Assembly: GCA_021825945.1 (NCBI GenBank)
Contig: JAKAFN010000004.1
Coordinates: 62,001 to 126,000 of the forward strand
Length of the DNA stretch: 64,000 nt
Source: Pseudomonadota bacterium
GTDB taxonomy: Bacteria; Pseudomonadota; Gammaproteobacteria; Burkholderiales; Burkholderiaceae_F
Direction: 5' to 3'
Position numbers and translations under genes: made by a program. The notes under the pieces are model-generated. The model did not search any database and was not told the origin of the DNA. It saw only the letters and a list, made by a program, of their open reading frames with translations. Position 1 is the stretch's first letter. Every line of letters begins with the position of its first letter. Positions 36,785-46,827 of the stretch are shown here, in pieces.

Positions 36785-39112
36785 TCAGGCCAAGGCCGGA
36801 TCCCCGTCGCCGCCCACCGAGCGACCGCCGAACACCACGGTCGCATCGCGACCCCCCGCCTTGGCCTCGTACATCGCTTCGTCGGCATGACGAAGCAGAT
36901 CGCGCGGACCGCGACCATGCGCGGGATAGAACGCGACGCCGATGCTCGACGAAACCGCCAGCGACCGGCCGTCGGCCAGGACGAAAGGCTCCGCGAGTGC
37001 CAAGCGGATCTTTTCCGCAACGCTCAGCGCATCGTCGACCCCGTGGATCTCCGACAGCACGGCGACGAACTCATCGCCACCGATCCGGGCCACGGTGTCG
37101 GACTGCCGCACGCAGGCCAGCATGCGATCGGCCGCAGCCTGCAACAGCCAATCGCCCACCTCGTGCCCATGCACATCGTTGATCGGCTTGAACCGGTCAA
37201 GATCGATGAACAGCAGCGCCACCAGCGAGCGCTTGCGGCGCGCCTGGACCAGCAGCTGCTGCAGACGATCTTCGAGCAAGCGACGATTCGGCAGATTCGT
37301 CAGCCGGTCGAAGTACGCCCAATGGTGAATCCGCTCCTCGGCCGACTTATGTTGGGTGATATCGCGATTGGTTCCGACCATCCGCACCGCGCGACCGTCG
37401 ACATCCCGCGCGTCGACCTTGCCGCTGCACAGGATCCATTTCCACCCTTCCGGACATTGAATCCGGAGTTCCTCCTGGAAGAACGCCGCACCGCCGCGGA
37501 TGGTTGCGGCTGCCGCCCGAACCATCCGCGACGCATCCTCGGGATGGACCCGCCGCACCAACTCCTCCGGCGCGACCACCGTCTCACCGGGTGCACCGCC
37601 GACCAGTTCGGCCCAATGTTCGTCCAGGACCACCAACCCCTCGCGGATGTCGTACTCCCACATCGACAACGACGACGCTTCCAGCGCCAGTTCCAGTCGT
37701 TCCTTGGCGCGCGCCAACTCTTCCTCCGCGCGCTTGCGATCGGTGATCTCATGGTTGCTGACGCGGCGGCCCCGGAATTCGCCGTCGGCGCGGAAGATCG
37801 GGCTGCAACTGTGCGCGAGCCAGCGCACCGATCCCTGCTTGGTGATGATGCGGAAGTCGAGCGAGTGATTGGTGTCGTCGCGATAATGCGCGAGGTGGGT
37901 TGCAACCTGCTGTCGGTCATCGGGATGAACGATGCGCTCGACCAGGCCGGGGTCAGCGAGAAACTCGGCCTGCGTGTACCCCGTGATGCGCTCGCACGAT
38001 GGCGACATGTACACGATCCGGCAACTCGGCCCGCGCCAGTACTCCCAGTCATAGGTGTAGTCGGCCATGGTGCGGAACCGCTCCTCGCTTTCCTCCATGC
38101 GGCGGACGAAGGGGAGCGTGCGCACGCGCAGCAGCAGGATCGCGCCGAGCGCAAGCAGCGGAAACACATAGAGGACAGGCACCATTCGACGGACGATGGG
38201 CGCGTACAACTGATCGGCATCGAGCCGCAACACCGCCCCCAGCCCGAGCGTTCCGATCGGTTGGTATGCCGCGATCGATACGACGCTGCGATAGTCCCGT
38301 GCGCGCGCGACACCCGACTTCCCGTCCAGGGCGTAGCGCATCGGGATGAAGTGGCCCCCGACGCGATCCGGCAGGTCCCGCAGCACACGCCCTCCCGCCG
38401 AGTGAATCGGAAAACAGTCCATGCGCCCGGCCCTCGTCGACGAGCAGACCGCAAAATCGAGGGTATCGCCAAAGCGACCGGGACGGTACACGCTGCCGAC
38501 GACCGCCGGGTCGAGGCGCCAGTCGACGATCATCGTCCCGACCACGCGGGCGCCATCCACCAATTCGATGCGCGTGCGCAGAACGTATCCGTCGTCCCAG
38601 AGGAGACTGCTCGGAGTCGACAGCCGGACCGGAACCGCCAGCGCCGGCGCGGCGACGAAGGTTCCGAACCGACCGACCTCGACACCCGCAGCACTGCGAA
38701 ACGCCACCGCCGTGAACCCGGGAGACCGAAGGCCCCGGACGATGTCCGCCAGGCGACCTCGCGCACGGCCATCGTGGGCATTCGTCGCCAGTTGCTGCAG
38801 GGCCTGGCAAATTGCGGGCGTGCCAAGCGCCTTGCTGCGCACCCACGCGCTGCGGATTTCCGTATTCAGTGCCGCCGCGCGCCGCTCCAGGGAGAGGGCG
38901 AGTCGACCCTCCATCGCCTCCTTGCCATCCGGAAGCAGGATGGCAAATCCGCCGGCCAAGCCCAGCAGACCCACGGCAACGACGACGCCGGCAGCGACAT
39001 AGCCGATCCGATCGGCATCTCGCATATCCGGCGACCGGCGACCGGCAATCGCACGGACCCAGCGCAGGACCGCGCTCCCGGCCCCGGAAACCCGTTCCGA
39101 CTGTTCGGCCAT
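36785..39112 (-). CDS. Membrane-bound PAS-PAS-GGDEF diguanylate cyclase
   Basis: 775 residues from the ATG at 39112; a GTG at 39223 or ATG at 39199 would extend it. TM1 (about 36-56) and TM2 (VPVLYVFPLLALGAILLL, about 325) flank a periplasmic sensor region resembling a CHASE/Cache-type domain. Two PAS domains follow (one with WRGPSCRIVYMSPSCERITG), then a GGDEF domain with an intact GGDEF active site. An RxxD inhibitory site (RQSD) lies exactly 5 residues upstream of it, so product-feedback-controlled c-di-GMP synthesis is expected. No EAL domain is attached. The gene is inserted between ppiD and the tRNA/hupB block. Confidence 0.92.
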   Translation of the reverse strand: MAEQSERVSGAGSAVLRWVRAIAGRRSPDMRDADRIGYVAAGVVVAVGLLGLAGGFAILLPDGKEAMEGRLALSLERRAAALNTEIRSAWVRSKALGTPAICQALQQLATNAHDGRARGRLADIVRGLRSPGFTAVAFRSAAGVEVGRFGTFVAAPALAVPVRLSTPSSLLWDDGYVLRTRIELVDGARVVGTMIVDWRLDPAVVGSVYRPGRFGDTLDFAVCSSTRAGRMDCFPIHSAGGRVLRDLPDRVGGHFIPMRYALDGKSGVARARDYRSVVSIAAYQPIGTLGLGAVLRLDADQLYAPIVRRMVPVLYVFPLLALGAILLLRVRTLPFVRRMEESEERFRTMADYTYDWEYWRGPSCRIVYMSPSCERITGYTQAEFLADPGLVERIVHPDDRQQVATHLAHYRDDTNHSLDFRIITKQGSVRWLAHSCSPIFRADGEFRGRRVSNHEITDRKRAEEELARAKERLELALEASSLSMWEYDIREGLVVLDEHWAELVGGAPGETVVAPEELVRRVHPEDASRMVRAAAATIRGGAAFFQEELRIQCPEGWKWILCSGKVDARDVDGRAVRMVGTNRDITQHKSAEERIHHWAYFDRLTNLPNRRLLEDRLQQLLVQARRKRSLVALLFIDLDRFKPINDVHGHEVGDWLLQAAADRMLACVRQSDTVARIGGDEFVAVLSEIHGVDDALSVAEKIRLALAEPFVLADGRSLAVSSSIGVAFYPAHGRGPRDLLRHADEAMYEAKAGGRDATVVFGGRSVGGDGDPALA

Positions 39113-39478
39113 CTGCTTCGATTTCGTCCGATCTACCGTTGCGACCGCCGGTTCATCCCGCCCCGCATCGACCCACTCCGAATCTCCGGCCCCTTGCATA
39201 CAGGGTATCGCAGCCGACTGCACGCGGACGCCGCCAACCGGCTCTCGACGACAAGGATCGTGACATTCGCTTGCGAAATATCAGGATGCCACCGGCCCGC
39301 ACGCGATGTCGCAACGCTTCGCAACCGTTGCGACGGGGCTCGGGCGATGAATCCGGTATTGTCGGGATGAACAGCCGCACCGGGATGTCGTCCCGACTTG
39401 GCGCATCCACCGCGAGGATGCGCCCGGCAGACTTCGGATGAGCGACGTCGGGTCTCCAACATCGTTCCGTAAGAGCAT

Positions 39479-39555
39479 TGGCGGAGTGGACGGGACTCGA
39501 ACCCGCGACCCCCGGCGTGACAGGCCGGTATTCTAACCAACTGAACTACCACTCC
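39479..39555 (-). tRNA. tRNA-Asp (anticodon GTC)
   Basis: Full cloverleaf with acceptor stem GGAGTGG/CCACTCC, discriminator G and encoded CCA. The anticodon loop reads CTGTCAC and the T-arm GGGTTCGAGTCCC. It closely matches E. coli tRNA-Asp. It lies 11 bases after tRNA-Val. The 255-odd bases between it and the cyclase gene show no recognisable feature. Confidence 0.97.
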
Positions 39556-39566
39556 GCGCGGTTACA

Positions 39567-39642
39567 TGGTGGGTGCTGAGAGGTTCGAACTCCCGACCTA
39601 CGCCTTGTAAGGGCGCCGCTCTACCAACTGAGCTAAGCACCC
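39567..39642 (-). tRNA. tRNA-Val (anticodon TAC)
   Basis: Acceptor stem GGGTGCT/AGCACCC with discriminator A and encoded CCA. The anticodon loop is CTTACAA and the T-arm GGGAGTTCGAACCTCTC. It is the first tRNA after hupB, and is probably processed from a shared transcript with tRNA-Asp. Confidence 0.97.
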
Positions 39643-39669
39643 CCGCGACTTCGTTGCTCGCGAAGCCCG

Positions 39670-39942
39670 CTAGTTTAGCGCATCTTTCAGCGCTTTGCCA
39701 GCGCGAAACTTCGGGACCTTCGCCGCCTTGATCTTGATCGGCTCATTGGTGCGCGGATTGCGGCCGGTGCGCGCGGCACGCTTGGTGACGGCAAACGTGC
39801 CGAAACCGACCAGGGTCACGGTGTTGCCTTTCTTCAGCGACGTACGAATTCCGCCAAGCAGCGCATCAAGGGCTCGGCCCGCCGCGGCTTTGGAAATATC
39901 CGCCTGCCGGGCGACGTGTTCAATCAGTTCGGTCTTGTTCAA
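39670..39942 (-). CDS. hupB: DNA-binding protein HU
   Basis: 90 residues, standard HU/IHF-family size. [29 protein letters not shown] forms the helical dimerisation part, and [20 protein letters not shown] is the beta-arm that bends DNA. The position immediately downstream of lon fixes it as the HU-beta type rather than IHF. Confidence 0.97.
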   Translation of the reverse strand: MNKTELIEHVARQADISKAAAGRALDALLGGIRTSLKKGNTVTLVGFGTFAVTKRAARTGRNPRTNEPIKIKAAKVPKFRAGKALKDALN

Positions 39943-40117
39943 GGTTCCCCCTGGGATAGCCTGGATTTGCGTCGGGTTTTTCTTTTAACTACTTCAGTTT
40001 TCGGCGGGTATTCAACCGCGGCGGGGAGATGGTGTCAAGGTGACGAAACGCCTACCGCCCCTCCGCGATCGAATCATCGGCTGGCCGATCGCGCCCGCAG
40101 CCGATGGCGCCCCGTGT

Positions 40118-42562
40118 CTAGTGCTTCACGTGCTCGGCCGTCTCGCCGGAAGCAGCCGCCTCCACGCCGACCACTTTCTCCTGCGACGGCGCCACGGCTG
40201 CGTCCTCCTCCGGCAACGACTCGGGCTGCCGCACCAGCGCAACCTGCAGGACCTGGTCGATCCATTTCACCGGAAGAATCTCAATTCGATTCTTGACCGA
40301 CTCGGGAATTTCCGCAAGATCCTTGGCGTTTTCCTCCGGAATCAACACGGTCTTGATCCCGCCGCGCTGCGCAGCCAGCAGTTTCTCCTTCAAGCCGCCG
40401 ATCGCCAGCACTTCACCACGCAGCGTGATCTCCCCGGTCATCGCCACGTCCGGTCGCACCGGAATCCCCGTGAACGTCGAGACCAGGGCCGTCGTCAACG
40501 CAATGCCCGCGCTCGGCCCGTCCTTGGGCGTCGCCCCTTCGGGGAGGTGGATGTGGATGTCGTTCTTCTCGAACACCGCATCCTGGATCCCGAGCCGCCG
40601 CGCGCGACTGCGCACCACGGTGCGCGCCGCCTCGATCGACTCCTTCATCACATCGCCGAGCGAACCCGTGCGAATGATGTTGCCCTTGCCCGGCATGGTC
40701 GTCGATTCGATGGTCAGGAGTTCGCCGCCGACCTCGGTCCAGGCCAAACCGGTGACCTGGCCTACCTGTGCTTCCTTTTCGGCGATGCCGAAGGTGTAGC
40801 GCCGCACACCGAGGTATTTGTCGAGATTCTGCGGCGTCACCCGCACCTTGGCCTTTGCGCCCTTCTTGATCACCGCTGCCTTCACCACCTTGCGGCAGAT
40901 CTTCGACAGTTCGCGCTCCAGGGCGCGCACGCCCGCCTCGCGGGTGTAATACCGGACGATGTCGCGCAAAGCCGTCGACGTGACCTCGAGTTCGGTCTTG
41001 GTCACGCCATTGTTCTTCATCTGCTTGGGAAGCAGGTAGCGCGTCGCGATGTTGACCTTTTCGTCCTCGGTATACCCCGACAACCGGATGACTTCCATCC
41101 GGTCGAGCAGCGGTGCCGGGATGTTCATCGTGTTGGCGGTCGCGACGAACATCACGTCGGAAAGATCGTAGTCGACCTCGACGTAGTGGTCGACGAACGT
41201 GCTGTTTTGTTCGGGATCGAGAACCTCGAGCAGGGCCGAAGACGGATCGCCGCGGAAATCCATGCCCATCTTGTCCACCTCATCGAGCAGGAACAACGGG
41301 TTGCGAACCCCGACCTTGCTGAGGTTCTGCAGGATCTTGCCCGGCATCGAGCCAATGTAGGTGCGGCGGTGACCACGAATTTCCGCCTCGTCTCGGACGC
41401 CGCCCAACGCCATGCGCACGAACTTGCGGTTCGTCGCGCGCGCGATGGACTGACCGAGCGAGGTCTTGCCAACGCCGGGAGCGCCGACCAGACAGAGGAT
41501 CGGCGCCTTGACCCGATCGACGCGCTGTTGCACCGCCAGATACTCGACGATACGTTCTTTGACCTTCTCGAGCCCGTAATGATCTTCGTCGAGCACTTTT
41601 TCGGCATTGGCAAGATCGTTGTTGATCTTGGTCTTCTTCTTCCATGGCAACGCGACCAGGGCGTCGATGTAGCTGCGCACGACCGTCGCCTCCGCCGACA
41701 TCGGCGACATCAGCTTGAGCTTCTTCAACTCGGCCTCTGCCTTCTGCCGAGCTTGTTTGGGCATGCGCGCCGCCTTGACTTTCTTGTCGAGTTCGTCGAG
41801 ATCGGCACCTTCCTCTCCTTCGCCGAGCTCTTTCTGGATCGCCTTGACCTGTTCGTTCAGGTAGTACTCCCGCTGGCTCTTCTCCATCTGGCGCTTGACG
41901 CGGCCGCGGATGCGCTTCTCCACCTGGAGGATGTCGATTTCGGTCTCGAGTTGCGCGAGCAGATGTTCGAGGCGCTCGTTGAGATCGCCCATTTCGAGAA
42001 TTTTCTGCTTCTGCTCGATCTTGATCGGCAGATGCGCGGCGATCGTGTCGGCCAGCCGGCCGACCTCGTCGATCCCCGCAATCGAGGTCAGGATCTCGGC
42101 GGGAATTTTCTTGTTCAGCTTGACGTATTGGTCGAACTGCGCAATCACGGCCCGGCGCAGCGCCTCGACCTCGGAATCGCCCCCCTCTTCGGCGGGCATC
42201 GCCCGCGTCTCGCAGGTGAAATGGGTGCCGACATCGACGATGGCTTCGACCTGCGCACGCCGCACTCCCTCGACGAGGACCTTGACGGTGCCATCCGGCA
42301 GCTTCAGCAGTTGCAGGATATTGGCAACGCAGCCGATCCCATAGATATCCTCGGCGGAAGGCTCATCCTTGGCGGCATTCTTCTGGGCGACCAGCATGAT
42401 GCTCTTGCCGGCCTCCATGGCCACTTCCAGCGCCTTGATCGATTTCGGCCGCCCCACGAACAAGGGAATGACCATGTGAGGGAAAACGACCACGTCGCGC
42501 AGCGGCAGCAGCGGCAGCGAAAGGCGGTCGGAGGTGGTCGTTTCGGTGGCGGGTGTGGTCAC
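40118..42562 (-). CDS. lon: ATP-dependent protease Lon
   Basis: 814 residues. It degrades misfolded and regulatory proteins. It has an N-terminal LON substrate-binding domain (LPLLPLRDVVVFPHMVIPLF), a coiled region, an AAA+ module with Walker A GAPGVGKT, and a C-terminal protease domain whose catalytic Ser is in KDGPSAGIALTTAL, with the partner Lys downstream. The last 40 residues are a Glu/Ala-rich tail. A 9-bp hairpin (CATCGGCTG/CAGCCGATG, 40075-40106) lies just past the stop. Confidence 0.98.
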   Translation of the reverse strand: MTTPATETTTSDRLSLPLLPLRDVVVFPHMVIPLFVGRPKSIKALEVAMEAGKSIMLVAQKNAAKDEPSAEDIYGIGCVANILQLLKLPDGTVKVLVEGVRRAQVEAIVDVGTHFTCETRAMPAEEGGDSEVEALRRAVIAQFDQYVKLNKKIPAEILTSIAGIDEVGRLADTIAAHLPIKIEQKQKILEMGDLNERLEHLLAQLETEIDILQVEKRIRGRVKRQMEKSQREYYLNEQVKAIQKELGEGEEGADLDELDKKVKAARMPKQARQKAEAELKKLKLMSPMSAEATVVRSYIDALVALPWKKKTKINNDLANAEKVLDEDHYGLEKVKERIVEYLAVQQRVDRVKAPILCLVGAPGVGKTSLGQSIARATNRKFVRMALGGVRDEAEIRGHRRTYIGSMPGKILQNLSKVGVRNPLFLLDEVDKMGMDFRGDPSSALLEVLDPEQNSTFVDHYVEVDYDLSDVMFVATANTMNIPAPLLDRMEVIRLSGYTEDEKVNIATRYLLPKQMKNNGVTKTELEVTSTALRDIVRYYTREAGVRALERELSKICRKVVKAAVIKKGAKAKVRVTPQNLDKYLGVRRYTFGIAEKEAQVGQVTGLAWTEVGGELLTIESTTMPGKGNIIRTGSLGDVMKESIEAARTVVRSRARRLGIQDAVFEKNDIHIHLPEGATPKDGPSAGIALTTALVSTFTGIPVRPDVAMTGEITLRGEVLAIGGLKEKLLAAQRGGIKTVLIPEENAKDLAEIPESVKNRIEILPVKWIDQVLQVALVRQPESLPEEDAAVAPSQEKVVGVEAAASGETAEHVKH

Positions 42563-42657
42563 GGTAGCGGTTCCTGCAAGGGGTTACTGCGGGGAATGTG
42601 GGGACGATGGCACGCAGATCAAGGCGGGCGGCGCTACCCCAACCCAACCGCGGCGGC

Positions 42658-42681
42658 AAAAAACCGGCCGAAACGGGCCGG
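42658..42681 (-). terminator. Intrinsic terminator between clpX and lon
   Basis: On the minus strand CCGGCC, a 6-base loop and GGCCGG are followed by six T residues (42663-42658), 20 bases after the clpX stop. It should separate clpPX transcription from lon, at least in part, implying lon has its own promoter in the remaining 95 bases. Confidence 0.8.
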
Positions 42682-42700
42682 ATCCGGGTTCACGACCCGC

Positions 42701-43960
42701 TTATGCCCCGGCCACTTTCGGCTGTTCGGCGTAGACGACGATCGGCTGTCCCTCCTGCACCGATTTTTCATCCACCACGACCTTCTCGACATTGCTCATC
42801 CCCGGGAGGTCGAACATGATGTCGAGCAGCACCGACTCGACGATCGAGCGCAGACCGCGCGCACCGGTCCGGCGGGAGCGCGCACGCCGGGCGATCTCCT
42901 GCAGCGCATCGGGGCGGACCTCGAGTTCGACGCCCTCCATCGCAAAAAGGCGGCGAAACTGCTTGACCAGCGCATTCTTGGGCTCGACGAGGATTTCGAC
43001 CAGCGCCTCCTGCCCAAGTTCGTCGAGGGTGGCGACGACCGGCAGGCGCCCGACCAGTTCGGGGATCAGACCGAACTTGACCAGATCGTCCGGCTGGACC
43101 TCGCGCAGCATTTCCCCGACCGAACGATCGCTGGGGGAGGAAATCTGGGCACCGAAGCCGATGCCGCTCTTCTCCGAGCGGTTGCGGATGACTTTTTCCA
43201 GGCCGTCGAATGCGCCGCCGCAGATGAACAGGATGTTCGTGGTGTCGATCTGGACGAAATCCTGGTTCGGATGCTTGCGCCCGCCCTGCGGCGGAACGCT
43301 GGCGATCGTTCCTTCGATCAGCTTGAGCAGCGCCTGCTGGACGCCCTCGCCGGAAACGTCGCGGGTGATCGACGGGTTGTCCGACTTGCGCGAGATCTTG
43401 TCGATTTCGTCGATGTAGACGATGCCCCGCTGCGCTTTTTCGATGTCGTAGTTGCAGTTCTGCAACAACTTCTGGATGATGTTCTCGACATCTTCACCGA
43501 CATACCCCGCCTCGGTGAGCGTCGTGGCATCGGCGATGACGAACGGCACGTTGAGCAGCCGGGCAAGCGTCTGCGCGAGCAGGGTCTTTCCCGATCCGGT
43601 CGGGCCGATGAGCAGGATGTTGCTCTTGGCCAGTTCGACGTCGTCTTTCGACGACATGTGTCGCAAACGCTTGTAGTGGTTGTATACCGCAACCGCCAGG
43701 ATGCGCTTGGCCTTCTCCTGGCCGATCACATACTGATCGAGAATGGCGCAGATCTCTTTCGGAATCGGCAGATCACCGCGCGTTCCGCCCGCATCCGCTC
43801 CGGTTCCGACCTCGTCGCGGATGATGTCATTGCACAGATCGATGCACTCATCGCAAATGAACACCGAGGGGCCGGCGATGAGTTTCTTCACCTCGTGCTG
43901 GCTCTTGCCACAGAACGAGCAGTACAACACCCGTTCTCCCGAATTTTTCTTTTCCGCCAT
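42701..43960 (-). CDS. clpX: Unfoldase subunit ClpX
   Basis: 419 residues from the ATG at 43960 ([20 protein letters not shown]); 14 extra upstream codons are not conserved. The N-terminal zinc-binding domain uses C14, C17, C36 and C39. The AAA+ motor has Walker A GPTGSGKT and the pore-loop region [10 protein letters not shown]. It feeds SsrA-tagged and other substrates to ClpP, encoded just upstream. Confidence 0.98.
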   Translation of the reverse strand: MAEKKNSGERVLYCSFCGKSQHEVKKLIAGPSVFICDECIDLCNDIIRDEVGTGADAGGTRGDLPIPKEICAILDQYVIGQEKAKRILAVAVYNHYKRLRHMSSKDDVELAKSNILLIGPTGSGKTLLAQTLARLLNVPFVIADATTLTEAGYVGEDVENIIQKLLQNCNYDIEKAQRGIVYIDEIDKISRKSDNPSITRDVSGEGVQQALLKLIEGTIASVPPQGGRKHPNQDFVQIDTTNILFICGGAFDGLEKVIRNRSEKSGIGFGAQISSPSDRSVGEMLREVQPDDLVKFGLIPELVGRLPVVATLDELGQEALVEILVEPKNALVKQFRRLFAMEGVELEVRPDALQEIARRARSRRTGARGLRSIVESVLLDIMFDLPGMSNVEKVVVDEKSVQEGQPIVVYAEQPKVAGA

Positions 43961-44023
43961 GGGACGCCCCCCCAACTTCTTCTTCGCCGGCACGATCCGC
44001 ACAACCCGCAGACTGCTCGCGGG

Positions 44024-44662
44024 TCACTCTCCGCGCTTGACGAAGATCTTGTCCACCAATCCGTAGCTTACTGCATCATCCGCCGACATGAAGTTGTCCC
44101 GGTCGGTATCCTTGGCGATGCGATCGACCGGCTGCCCGGTACGCTCGGCGAGGATCGCATTCAGCCGTTCCCGCAGGGACAGAATTTCGCGCGCCTGGAT
44201 TTCGATGTCGGTCGCCTGGCCTTGCGAGCCGCCGGACGGCTGATGAATCATGATGCGCGAGTTCGGCAACGCGTAGCGCTTGCCCTTGGCGCCTGCCGCC
44301 AGGAGGAAGGCGCCCATGCTCGCCGCCATCCCCACGCAGATCGTCGAGACATCGGGCTTGATGAACTGCATGGTGTCGTAGATCGCCATGCCCGCATATA
44401 CCGAGCCACCGGGAGAGTTGATATACAGCGAGATATCCTTGTCGGGGTTCTCCGACTCCAGGAACAACAATTGCGCCACGACCACGTTGGCCGTCGCCTC
44501 ATTGACCGGTCCGACGAGAAACACCACCCGATCGCGCAGCAGGCGCGAATAGATGTCGTACGCACGCTCGCCGCGGCCGCTCTGCTCGATGACCATCGGC
44601 ACATAGTTCAGGCCCATCGGCGTCTGCCACTGCGCCGCCCCCTCGGTCGCAAACCGGCTCAT
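44024..44662 (-). CDS. clpP: ClpP protease proteolytic subunit
   Basis: 212 residues from the ATG at 44662 ([13 protein letters not shown]), 4 bases after the tig stop. The Ser-His-Asp triad is visible as S115 ([14 protein letters not shown]) and H140 ([10 protein letters not shown]) with Asp further on. A short N-terminal propeptide-like stretch precedes [26 protein letters not shown]. It forms the tetradecameric chamber used by ClpX. Confidence 0.98.
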   Translation of the reverse strand: MSRFATEGAAQWQTPMGLNYVPMVIEQSGRGERAYDIYSRLLRDRVVFLVGPVNEATANVVVAQLLFLESENPDKDISLYINSPGGSVYAGMAIYDTMQFIKPDVSTICVGMAASMGAFLLAAGAKGKRYALPNSRIMIHQPSGGSQGQATDIEIQAREILSLRERLNAILAERTGQPVDRIAKDTDRDNFMSADDAVSYGLVDKIFVKRGE

Positions 44663-44666
44663 CGCA

Positions 44667-45965
44667 TCACCCCTTCGCACCTTCCATCAGTTCATCGAAC
44701 GATACCGCGAGATCCGAAACCCGGGCATGCTGCAAGACCCATTCGACGACGTTGTCTTCCAGCACCGCCGCCTCGACCTCGGCCATGCGCTCGCGGTTTC
44801 CCAGATACCACTGCATCACCTCGCCCGGGCGCTCGTAGCTGCCGGCGATGGTCTCGAGCGTCTGCCGCACTTGATCCCGCGTCGCATGCAACTTCTGGGC
44901 CCGAATGATCTCCCCGACGACGAGCGAGATCCGCACGCGCCGCTCCGCGGCCGCCGCGAACACTTCCAGGGCCGGAAACTCCTTGCCGCCTCGCGCCGTA
45001 ATCTCGGCCTGCGCCATGCTCCGCAAGGACTCTTGCTCCTCGGCGATCAGCGCCCGCGGCAGCTCGAAGCCCGCCACCCGCTCCAGGGCATCCATCACGC
45101 GATCGCGCGTGCGCCGGCGCAACCGCGCCGTCACCTCGCGCTCGACATTGGCGCGCACTTCCGCGCGCATGCGGTCGAGGTCACCGTCGGCGATGCCGAC
45201 CTGACGCGCAAACTCGGCATCCAGATCCGGCAGCACCCGCTCGCGCACTTCCTTGAGGGTGATGTCGAAATGCGCCGTCTTGCCAGCGACATCCTTACCG
45301 AAATAATCGTCGGGGAAGGTCACGACGACGCTGCGCGTCTCACCTTTCGTCAAGCCCCGCACGGCGCCCTCGAACTCCGGCAACATGCGCCCTGCACCCA
45401 ACTCGAAGCGGAAGTCTTCCGCCGCGCCGCCGGGAAAGGCATTGCCGTCGATCACGCCGTGGAAATCGATGGTCACGAGATCCCCGTCGACGGCGGCGCG
45501 ATCGACGGGATCGAAGTGGCTGCGCTGCCGCCGCATCACGGCGATGGTCTTCTCGACCTCCTCGTCACCGACCGGACAGACGGCGCGCTGCACGTCGACC
45601 TGCGAGACGTCGATCGTGCCAACCTCGGGATAGACCTCGAACGTGGCCCGGAACGTCAGTCGACCCGCATCGGACTCCTCGCCGGGTTCGATGTGCGCCC
45701 GACCCGCGATGCGCAGATTGCCCTGCGTCAACACGTTCGACAGCGCTTCACCGATCTTGTCGTTGATCACTTCGGCATGCACCTGCGCGCCATGCGTCTG
45801 CGCAACGAGCTTCATCGGCACTTTGCCGCGGCGGAACCCCGGCATGCTCGTTTCGCGCGCCAGGCGCGCCAGCCGTTGCGACACCTCGGCCGCGACCACA
45901 TCCGCGGCCACGTTCAGATCGACACGGCGTTCCAGCGCGCCGACGGACTCGATATTTGCCTGCAT
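44667..45965 (-). CDS. tig: Trigger factor
   Basis: 432 residues. A ribosome-bound chaperone and prolyl isomerase. The N-terminal domain contains the ribosome-docking signature ([14 protein letters not shown]), the middle FKBP-type PPIase domain spans about 160-245 ([14 protein letters not shown]), and the C-terminal helical chaperone arms follow. It is the first gene of tig-clpP-clpX-lon. Confidence 0.97.
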   Translation of the reverse strand: MQANIESVGALERRVDLNVAADVVAAEVSQRLARLARETSMPGFRRGKVPMKLVAQTHGAQVHAEVINDKIGEALSNVLTQGNLRIAGRAHIEPGEESDAGRLTFRATFEVYPEVGTIDVSQVDVQRAVCPVGDEEVEKTIAVMRRQRSHFDPVDRAAVDGDLVTIDFHGVIDGNAFPGGAAEDFRFELGAGRMLPEFEGAVRGLTKGETRSVVVTFPDDYFGKDVAGKTAHFDITLKEVRERVLPDLDAEFARQVGIADGDLDRMRAEVRANVEREVTARLRRRTRDRVMDALERVAGFELPRALIAEEQESLRSMAQAEITARGGKEFPALEVFAAAAERRVRISLVVGEIIRAQKLHATRDQVRQTLETIAGSYERPGEVMQWYLGNRERMAEVEAAVLEDNVVEWVLQHARVSDLAVSFDELMEGAKG

Positions 45966-46223
45966 CTTTCTGGGAATGCGGATCCGGAACCCGGAGCGCC
46001 GCTCATCAACGATTGATCGAAAAGGGGTGCAAGAGGAAAAGGAGATCCGACATGCCGCGCCTCGACGCGATTCCGGCCTCCGATTCCCTCGGCCCGCGAA
46101 AAACGATTCGCGCCCTCCCCTCGCAAGAGCGGGATCTTAGCAGTCCGGCGCCCCCGAAACGGCCTCCATGGAAACCATTTCGTCACCGCGCACGCGAATT
46201 CGCACGACATTCCGCTTGGCGCG

Positions 46224-46274
46224 ACCATCCCCCCACCCTCTCCCGCCGTTGCGGGAGAGGGTGGGGGGGATGGT
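46224..46274. repeat. Large intergenic palindrome of the CCCTCTCCCGC family, copy 5
   Basis: The longest copy: left arm 46224-46246 and right arm 46251-46274 pair over about 23 bp with a single bulged G and a 4-base loop (CGTT). It lies in the 325-base gap between the tig start and a small downstream gene, the only gap over 300 bases. Nothing else was recognised there. It also lies just past the stop of the small gene at 46291. Confidence 0.88.
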
Positions 46275-46290
46275 GGCCACTTCGGCCGGA

Positions 46291-46482
46291 TCAGGCCTTG
46301 GTATTGACGATCTGGCCGGTAACCTGGCCGTTGAGGTTGGCAACCGGCGCCGAGACCTGGCCTCCCCCGCCGGCGCTGCCGTCACCATCGCCGTCGAAAC
46401 CACTGGGTTGCTGGGGACGCGCGGGGGCTGCTCGACCCGGGGTTGCGGTCATCGCGCTTGCGGCAGCAGACGAAACCTGCAT
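46291..46482 (-). CDS. Small hypothetical Gly/Ala/Gln-rich protein
   Basis: 63 residues, MQVSSAAASAM at the start and QVTGQIVNTKA at the end. AAAGGA lies 8 bases before the ATG, and the large palindrome follows the stop. These are the main reasons to treat it as real. There is no signal peptide and no Cys. The middle contains a DGDGDGSAGGGGQ run. The MxVSS start and VNT-Ala end loosely recall small motility-associated proteins of the YjfB type, but the similarity is too weak to name it. No partner gene is adjacent. Confidence 0.5.
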   Translation of the reverse strand: MQVSSAAASAMTATPGRAAPARPQQPSGFDGDGDGSAGGGGQVSAPVANLNGQVTGQIVNTKA

Positions 46483-46641
46483 AGGGTGGATCCTTTCTAA
46501 AGAGGGTTGATCTGGAACTCCCTTTCGCGATATCGGATCCGGCGCCCCAATCTTGAGTATCCGAGTAGGATTGTTACGCGTCGTTCCGCGATCCGCAGAA
46601 CCCGAAGGCCCTGCGCATCGCCGACAAGAACGAAAGGAGAC

Positions 46642-46726
46642 TGGTGCGCCCGGTCAGACTCGAACTGACAAGCCAAAAGGCGACGGCACCTAAAGCCGTT
46701 GCGGTTACCAATTTCGCCACGGGCGC
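46642..46726 (-). tRNA. tRNA-Leu (anticodon TAG)
   Basis: 85 bases with a long variable arm typical of class II tRNAs. The acceptor stem is GCGCCCG/CGGGCGC, with discriminator A and encoded CCA. The anticodon loop reads CTTTAGG. It stands between the small hypothetical gene and the divergent squalene synthase-like gene. Confidence 0.96.
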
Positions 46727-46827
46727 AGCCACACGACTCCCCACTCCGCCAAGGCGGCGCACTTGCCGGTCTGTAACGTTTGCAGGACGTTTTTTTGCCG
46801 CCGAGACGGTCGAATGAATTTTACCCC

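Noticed and set aside
40040..44908. A very long open frame (over 1600 codons) on the plus strand opposite lon, clpX and clpP
   Set aside because: It is the antisense of three confidently identified conserved genes. Long stop-free antisense frames are expected in high-GC DNA, and the translation has no recognisable domain.
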